Source of the DNA: Anaerolineae bacterium | Lineage (GTDB): Bacteria; Chloroflexota; Anaerolineae; J102 | Direction of reading: 5' to 3' | NCBI GenBank assembly: GCA_026992375.1 | Contig: JALXAF010000134.1 | Location: 1-7,585 of the forward strand | Length of the DNA stretch: 7,585 nt | Shown: one piece after another, positions 5,479 to 7,585 of the stretch | Layout of the letters: each line of letters starts with the position of its first letter | Position numbering within the stretch: the stretch's first letter is position 1 | The notes under the pieces: generated by a model | What the model saw: only the letters and a program-made list of their open reading frames with translations | Databases searched by the model: none | Told to the model about the DNA's origin: nothing | Program-made: the position numbers and the translations under genes

Positions 5479-6762
5479 TCAGAGCGAGCAGACTGCATCA
5501 GGATTATGGCGCGGTTCGGGCAATTTCCATACGCCCAGGATGAACGCGAGGAGGGATATCCCCGCGGCGATGGCGAACATGGCCGGGTAGGAGAACCATC
5601 GGGCCAGGAAGCCCACGACCAATGGGGCGAAGGCGATGGGCAGCAACGCGGTGTTGCGCAAGGCGACGCACACCGGGCGGGTGGGCTCGTCGGCCATCTC
5701 GAGAATGATGTTGGCGAAGCCAACGCTGGAGCCGCTGATGGCGCTGCCCAACAGGATGAAGACCCCGCCGTAAAGCCATCCCAGCGATGCGGGCGTGAGC
5801 CAGGCCAGCCCGGCCGCCAGCATCGTAACGAAGGCCGTGCCCGCGACCACGCTGCGATTGCCATGATGGTCCGAAAGCCAGGCCCAGAGGATGTTGGAGA
5901 CGGCCGCGCCCGCCATTTGCAACGAAAGATAAATCCCCACCGTCCCCAGCGGGATGCCCAGGTCTTGTTTGGCGTGCACCACAAAGAAGGGCGCAACCGC
6001 CATTGTGAGCATGATCAGTGATTGCACCACCAACAGCCATTGCAGACTGCGGCTGCTTTTGAACAGCATCACCGCGGTGCTCCAGATGGCGTTGCGCTGG
6101 GGCAGCACCCGACGCTCGGGCGTGGGCGGCTCTTTGATCATGGCAAAGCCGGTGAGCGCGATGGATAGCGTGACGGCGCTGGCTCCCAGGATGATGGCGA
6201 AATTGGTGGGAAAGGGAAAGCGCTCGGGATTGCCCAGCACCCATTTGACGAAATACCCCGCCAGCACCGCCAGTGCATAGCCCAACAGTTGCTTGGAGCC
6301 TGAAAAACGCCCGCGACGTCGGGCGGGGATGGCCCGGGCAAAGATGTCGGCGTAGACCACCGAGCCCATGCCGCCCAAAAAGGAGAACGCGCCGAACAGC
6401 GTCAGCAACGCGACCAGCACCAGGGTGGGATTGGTGAGGCCGTATTCATAAACCAGCCAGGCCAGCAGGCCGAAGGAGAGAAATCGAAAGGTGATGATGC
6501 CTAGCAGCAGGGGCTTGCGCCGCTTCATCCCATCCACGATGTACGCGGTGTACAGCTGGGGGATGACCTGCCCGATGCTCTGCAGGGTGGCCATCAGCCC
6601 CACCGCGCTGGCCGCGGGCGTGAGCGCCGCCACCAGGCTGGGAAAGACGGTGTGGATGCTGGAGAGCGCGGCCGAGGCCTGGAAGAAGACGCCGTGAATC
6701 AGCCCCGCGGTGAAATTGCGGCGATAGTGGGGAGGGAGCTGCTCGGCGGGCCTGGAGGACAT
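5479..6762 (-). CDS. 12-helix major facilitator superfamily (MFS) transporter
   Basis: This 427-residue integral membrane protein has about 12 hydrophobic segments in two six-helix halves separated by a charged central loop (about 209-240). The loop between helices 2 and 3 (VDGMKRRKP, 76-84) is a degenerate MFS motif A; its counterpart in the second half, AWLSDHHGNR (294-303), is well kept. The loop after helix 4, IPARRRGRFSGSK (145-157), is also typical. The first residues up to about 17 are cytoplasmic and basic. The family moves small solutes using a proton or other ion gradient; the cargo is unknown, and motif A in both halves would fit an exporter. It starts 6 bases after the upstream NifX-like gene and ends 2 bases before the methyltransferase gene, forming one leftward operon. 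No Shine-Dalgarno sequence is evident, consistent with coupling. Confidence 0.9.
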   Translation of the reverse strand: MSSRPAEQLPPHYRRNFTAGLIHGVFFQASAALSSIHTVFPSLVAALTPAASAVGLMATLQSIGQVIPQLYTAYIVDGMKRRKPLLLGIITFRFLSFGLLAWLVYEYGLTNPTLVLVALLTLFGAFSFLGGMGSVVYADIFARAIPARRRGRFSGSKQLLGYALAVLAGYFVKWVLGNPERFPFPTNFAIILGASAVTLSIALTGFAMIKEPPTPERRVLPQRNAIWSTAVMLFKSSRSLQWLLVVQSLIMLTMAVAPFFVVHAKQDLGIPLGTVGIYLSLQMAGAAVSNILWAWLSDHHGNRSVVAGTAFVTMLAAGLAWLTPASLGWLYGGVFILLGSAISGSSVGFANIILEMADEPTRPVCVALRNTALLPIAFAPLVVGFLARWFSYPAMFAIAAGISLLAFILGVWKLPEPRHNPDAVCSL

Positions 6763-6768
6763 GATGGG

Positions 6769-7182
6769 TTAGTGGTGGGCGTGAACCCGGCGCGGATTGT
6801 GTTTCACCTGCCCGGTTTTGATCTCTTCCAGCAGATCCGCGATGTTCTTGTGATCCGTCAGCGCCACCTGAATGCCCATGCTGTTCAGACGCTGCACCGC
6901 GGGCTGGCCCATGCCGCCCCCGATCAGCACCTGACAGTCGCTGAGGTAATCGAATTTGGCCATGTGAGCGGGATTGCCGCCCATGCCATGATGGTGATGA
7001 TCATGGTCGTGGTCATGATCATGGTGATGATGATCGTGCTCTCCGGCGTCGGGCAGCTCGCGCAGCTCCTGCTCGGTGATCTCTCCGTTATCAAGGGTGA
7101 CGATGAGGAAGGCCCGGGCCTGTCCGAAATGTCGGGAGATGGTCTTGCCGTCGTCGGTGGGGATTGCGATTTTGATAGCCAT
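6769..7182 (-). CDS. NifX/NifB-type (dinitrogenase Fe-Mo cofactor) domain protein with His/Asp tract
   Basis: This 137-residue protein has the small alpha/beta fold that binds iron-sulfur or Fe-Mo precursor clusters: KIAIPTDDGKTISRHFGQA at the start (residues 4-22, with the family's HFG motif), FLIVTLDNGEI (25-35), and CQVLIGGGMGQPAVQRLNSMGI (83-104) with the GGMG loop, ending in ALTD and a C-terminal helix. Between strands lies HDHHHHDHDHDHDHHHH (49-65), 12 His and 5 Asp, and the C-terminus is again His-rich (HAHH), giving a strong metal-binding capacity. Stand-alone proteins of this type occur in many organisms without nitrogenase, so nitrogen fixation is not implied. The start ATG 7182 begins the family fold; the frame stays open to 7239 but that extension overlaps the tRNA terminator. 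Only a weak AGG precedes the ATG. First gene of the operon with the MFS and methyltransferase genes. Confidence 0.88.
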   Translation of the reverse strand: MAIKIAIPTDDGKTISRHFGQARAFLIVTLDNGEITEQELRELPDAGEHDHHHHDHDHDHDHHHHGMGGNPAHMAKFDYLSDCQVLIGGGMGQPAVQRLNSMGIQVALTDHKNIADLLEEIKTGQVKHNPRRVHAHH

Positions 7183-7216
7183 TGCCTGTTTGGTGTGATG
7201 AATGTTGTGGAAGAGG

Positions 7217-7256
7217 ACAAAGAAACAGCTACGCAGCAAGACGCTGGCGTAGCTGT
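7217..7256 (-). terminator. Intrinsic terminator of the tRNA-Arg transcript
   Basis: ACAGCTACGC and GCGTAGCTGT (7225-7234 and 7247-7256) form a perfect 10-bp stem with a 12-base loop that can add three inner pairs. In the leftward direction it is followed by TTTCTTTG. It begins 6 bases after the tRNA CCA end. Leak-through could feed the NifX operon, for which no separate promoter is obvious. Confidence 0.85.
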
Positions 7257-7262
7257 ACTCTT

Positions 7263-7338
7263 TGGCACCCTCGGAGGGATTCGAACCCCCAACCCACAGT
7301 TCCGAAGACTGTTGCTCTAGCCATTGAGCTACGAGGGC
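7263..7338 (-). tRNA. trnR(ucg): tRNA-Arg, anticodon UCG (reads CGA)
   Basis: On the minus strand the acceptor stem GCCCTCG pairs with CGAGGGT (last pair G-U), followed by discriminator G and an encoded CCA. The D-arm has GCTC/GAGC with loop AATGGCTA. The anticodon stem ACAGT/ACTGT closes the loop CTTCGGA, giving anticodon TCG at plus 7303-7305. The variable loop is 5 bases, and the T-arm GGGGG-TTCGAAT-CCCTC is standard. The total is 76 bases including CCA. All canonical positions fit, so it should be functional. It has its own strong promoter and terminator. Confidence 0.97.
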
Positions 7339-7359
7339 GCGGAAATCGATGCCATGAGA

Positions 7360-7388
7360 AGTATAGAGAGAGGAGGCCTCCGTGTCAA
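7360..7388 (-). promoter_or_regulatory. Consensus promoter of tRNA-Arg
   Basis: The minus strand has a perfect -35 TTGACA (7383-7388), a 17-base spacer and -10 TATACT (7360-7365). The start would be near 7353, giving a 5' leader of about 15 bases before the mature tRNA end at 7338. The spacer contains the perfect 10-bp palindrome GGAGGCCTCC (7372-7381). Confidence 0.88.
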
Positions 7389-7390
7389 GT

Positions 7391-7416
7391 CGCGCCCTCG
7401 CGGGAGAGGCGGCGCG
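7391..7416 (-). terminator. GC-rich hairpin directly after ychF (probable terminator without T-run)
   Basis: Immediately after the ychF stop codon, CGCGCC plus CTC pairs with GAG plus GGCGCG (9 bp with a 2-base bulge and a 6-base loop). No T-run follows; two bases later comes the tRNA -35 element. It probably ends or stabilises the ychF mRNA and insulates the tRNA promoter. Confidence 0.5.
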
Positions 7417-7585
7417 CTACAATGCAAAGCGGATGTGGACGATGTCGCCGTCCTTGATCACATACTCCTTGCCTTCCAGACGCAGCGCGCCATGCTTGCG
7501 GGCCTCGGCCATGGACCCGGCGGCCATGAAATCCTCATAGGCCACCACTTCCGCCCGGATGAAGCCCCGGGCCAGATCGGAGTGG
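7417..7585 (-). CDS. ychF: Ribosome-binding ATPase/GTPase YchF (OLA1 family), C-terminal TGS domain only
   Basis: The last 55 residues are visible, from HSDLARGFIRAEVV to HIRFAL and a TAG stop at 7417-7419; the rest lies beyond the right edge. HSD, ARGFIRAEVV, YEDFMAAGSMAEAR, LRLEGKEYVIKDGDIVHIRF are the hallmark of the YchF/OLA1 C-terminal TGS domain. YchF is a nearly universal P-loop ATPase that binds ribosomes and is involved in translation control and oxidative-stress response. The G-domain cannot be checked here. The gene is upstream of the tRNA and in the same direction, but is separated from it by a hairpin and a strong promoter. Confidence 0.95.
   Translation of the reverse strand, partial: HSDLARGFIRAEVVAYEDFMAAGSMAEARKHGALRLEGKEYVIKDGDIVHIRFAL

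Noticed and set aside
4787..5590. A 267-codon plus-strand frame over the methyltransferase gene
   Set aside because: It is antisense to a clear methyltransferase and starts inside the heptamer palindrome; composition is that of an antisense shadow.
6988..7038. CAT/GTG-type simple repeat read as a possible CRISPR or satellite array
   Set aside because: It encodes the His/Asp tract of an intact protein in frame, and there is no repeat-spacer pattern.
6769..7182. Nitrogen fixation locus suggested by the NifX/NifB-type domain
   Set aside because: No nif structural or assembly genes are nearby, and stand-alone proteins with this domain are common in non-diazotrophs.
7183..7239. N-terminal extension of the NifX-like protein to an ATG at 7239
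   Set aside because: The extension overlaps the tRNA terminator hairpin, and the family fold begins at the ATG at 7182.
7263..7338. tRNA-Arg as an integration site for a mobile element
   Set aside because: No copy of the tRNA 3' end, integrase gene or phage-like gene is seen in the window; the genes downstream look like ordinary chromosomal ones.

Overview
The window is a GC-rich, tightly packed stretch of bacterial chromosome with ten protein genes (two cut by the window edges) and one tRNA. Gene content, codon use and weak Shine-Dalgarno signals suggest a free-living high-GC bacterium. Chloroflexota (Anaerolineae-like) is my best guess, but this is inference from style and not from a marker gene.

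Layout. The left part reads rightward: the C-terminal part of a polyprenol/dolichol-phosphate-type family 2 glycosyltransferase (1-483), a PAS-containing membrane sensor histidine kinase (493-1626) in the same reading frame, then a separately promoted spore-photoproduct-lyase-like radical SAM protein (1730-2641). Everything to the right reads leftward. From right to left these are the C-terminus of the ribosome-associated GTPase/ATPase YchF (7417-7585), tRNA-Arg(UCG) with a near-perfect promoter and an intrinsic terminator, a three-gene operon (NifX/NifB-type cofactor-binding protein with a His/Asp tract, 12-helix MFS transporter, small SAM methyltransferase; 4904-7182), an OsmC/YhfA-like thiol protein (4313-4723), and a 498-residue protein I do not recognise (2726-4222). 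The last gene has its own extended -10 promoter and converges on the radical SAM gene.

Most interesting signals. The radical SAM gene has a promoter whose spacer and start site each carry a near-match to the GAAC-N4-GTTC LexA (SOS) box of Gram-positive type. Its start codon coincides with the predicted transcription start, implying a leaderless mRNA. The protein ends in QLSLGL, which fits the hexapeptide sliding-clamp motif QLxLxL (compare QLSLPL in Hda). Together these suggest a damage-inducible, replisome-tethered radical SAM enzyme; this is a hypothesis. Other points are a dyad at the start of the unknown 498-residue gene's transcript, a heptamer-built palindrome upstream of the OsmC gene, and the His/Asp-rich loop in the NifX-like protein co-transcribed with a transporter and a methyltransferase. 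No CRISPR array, insertion sequence or phage gene was seen.
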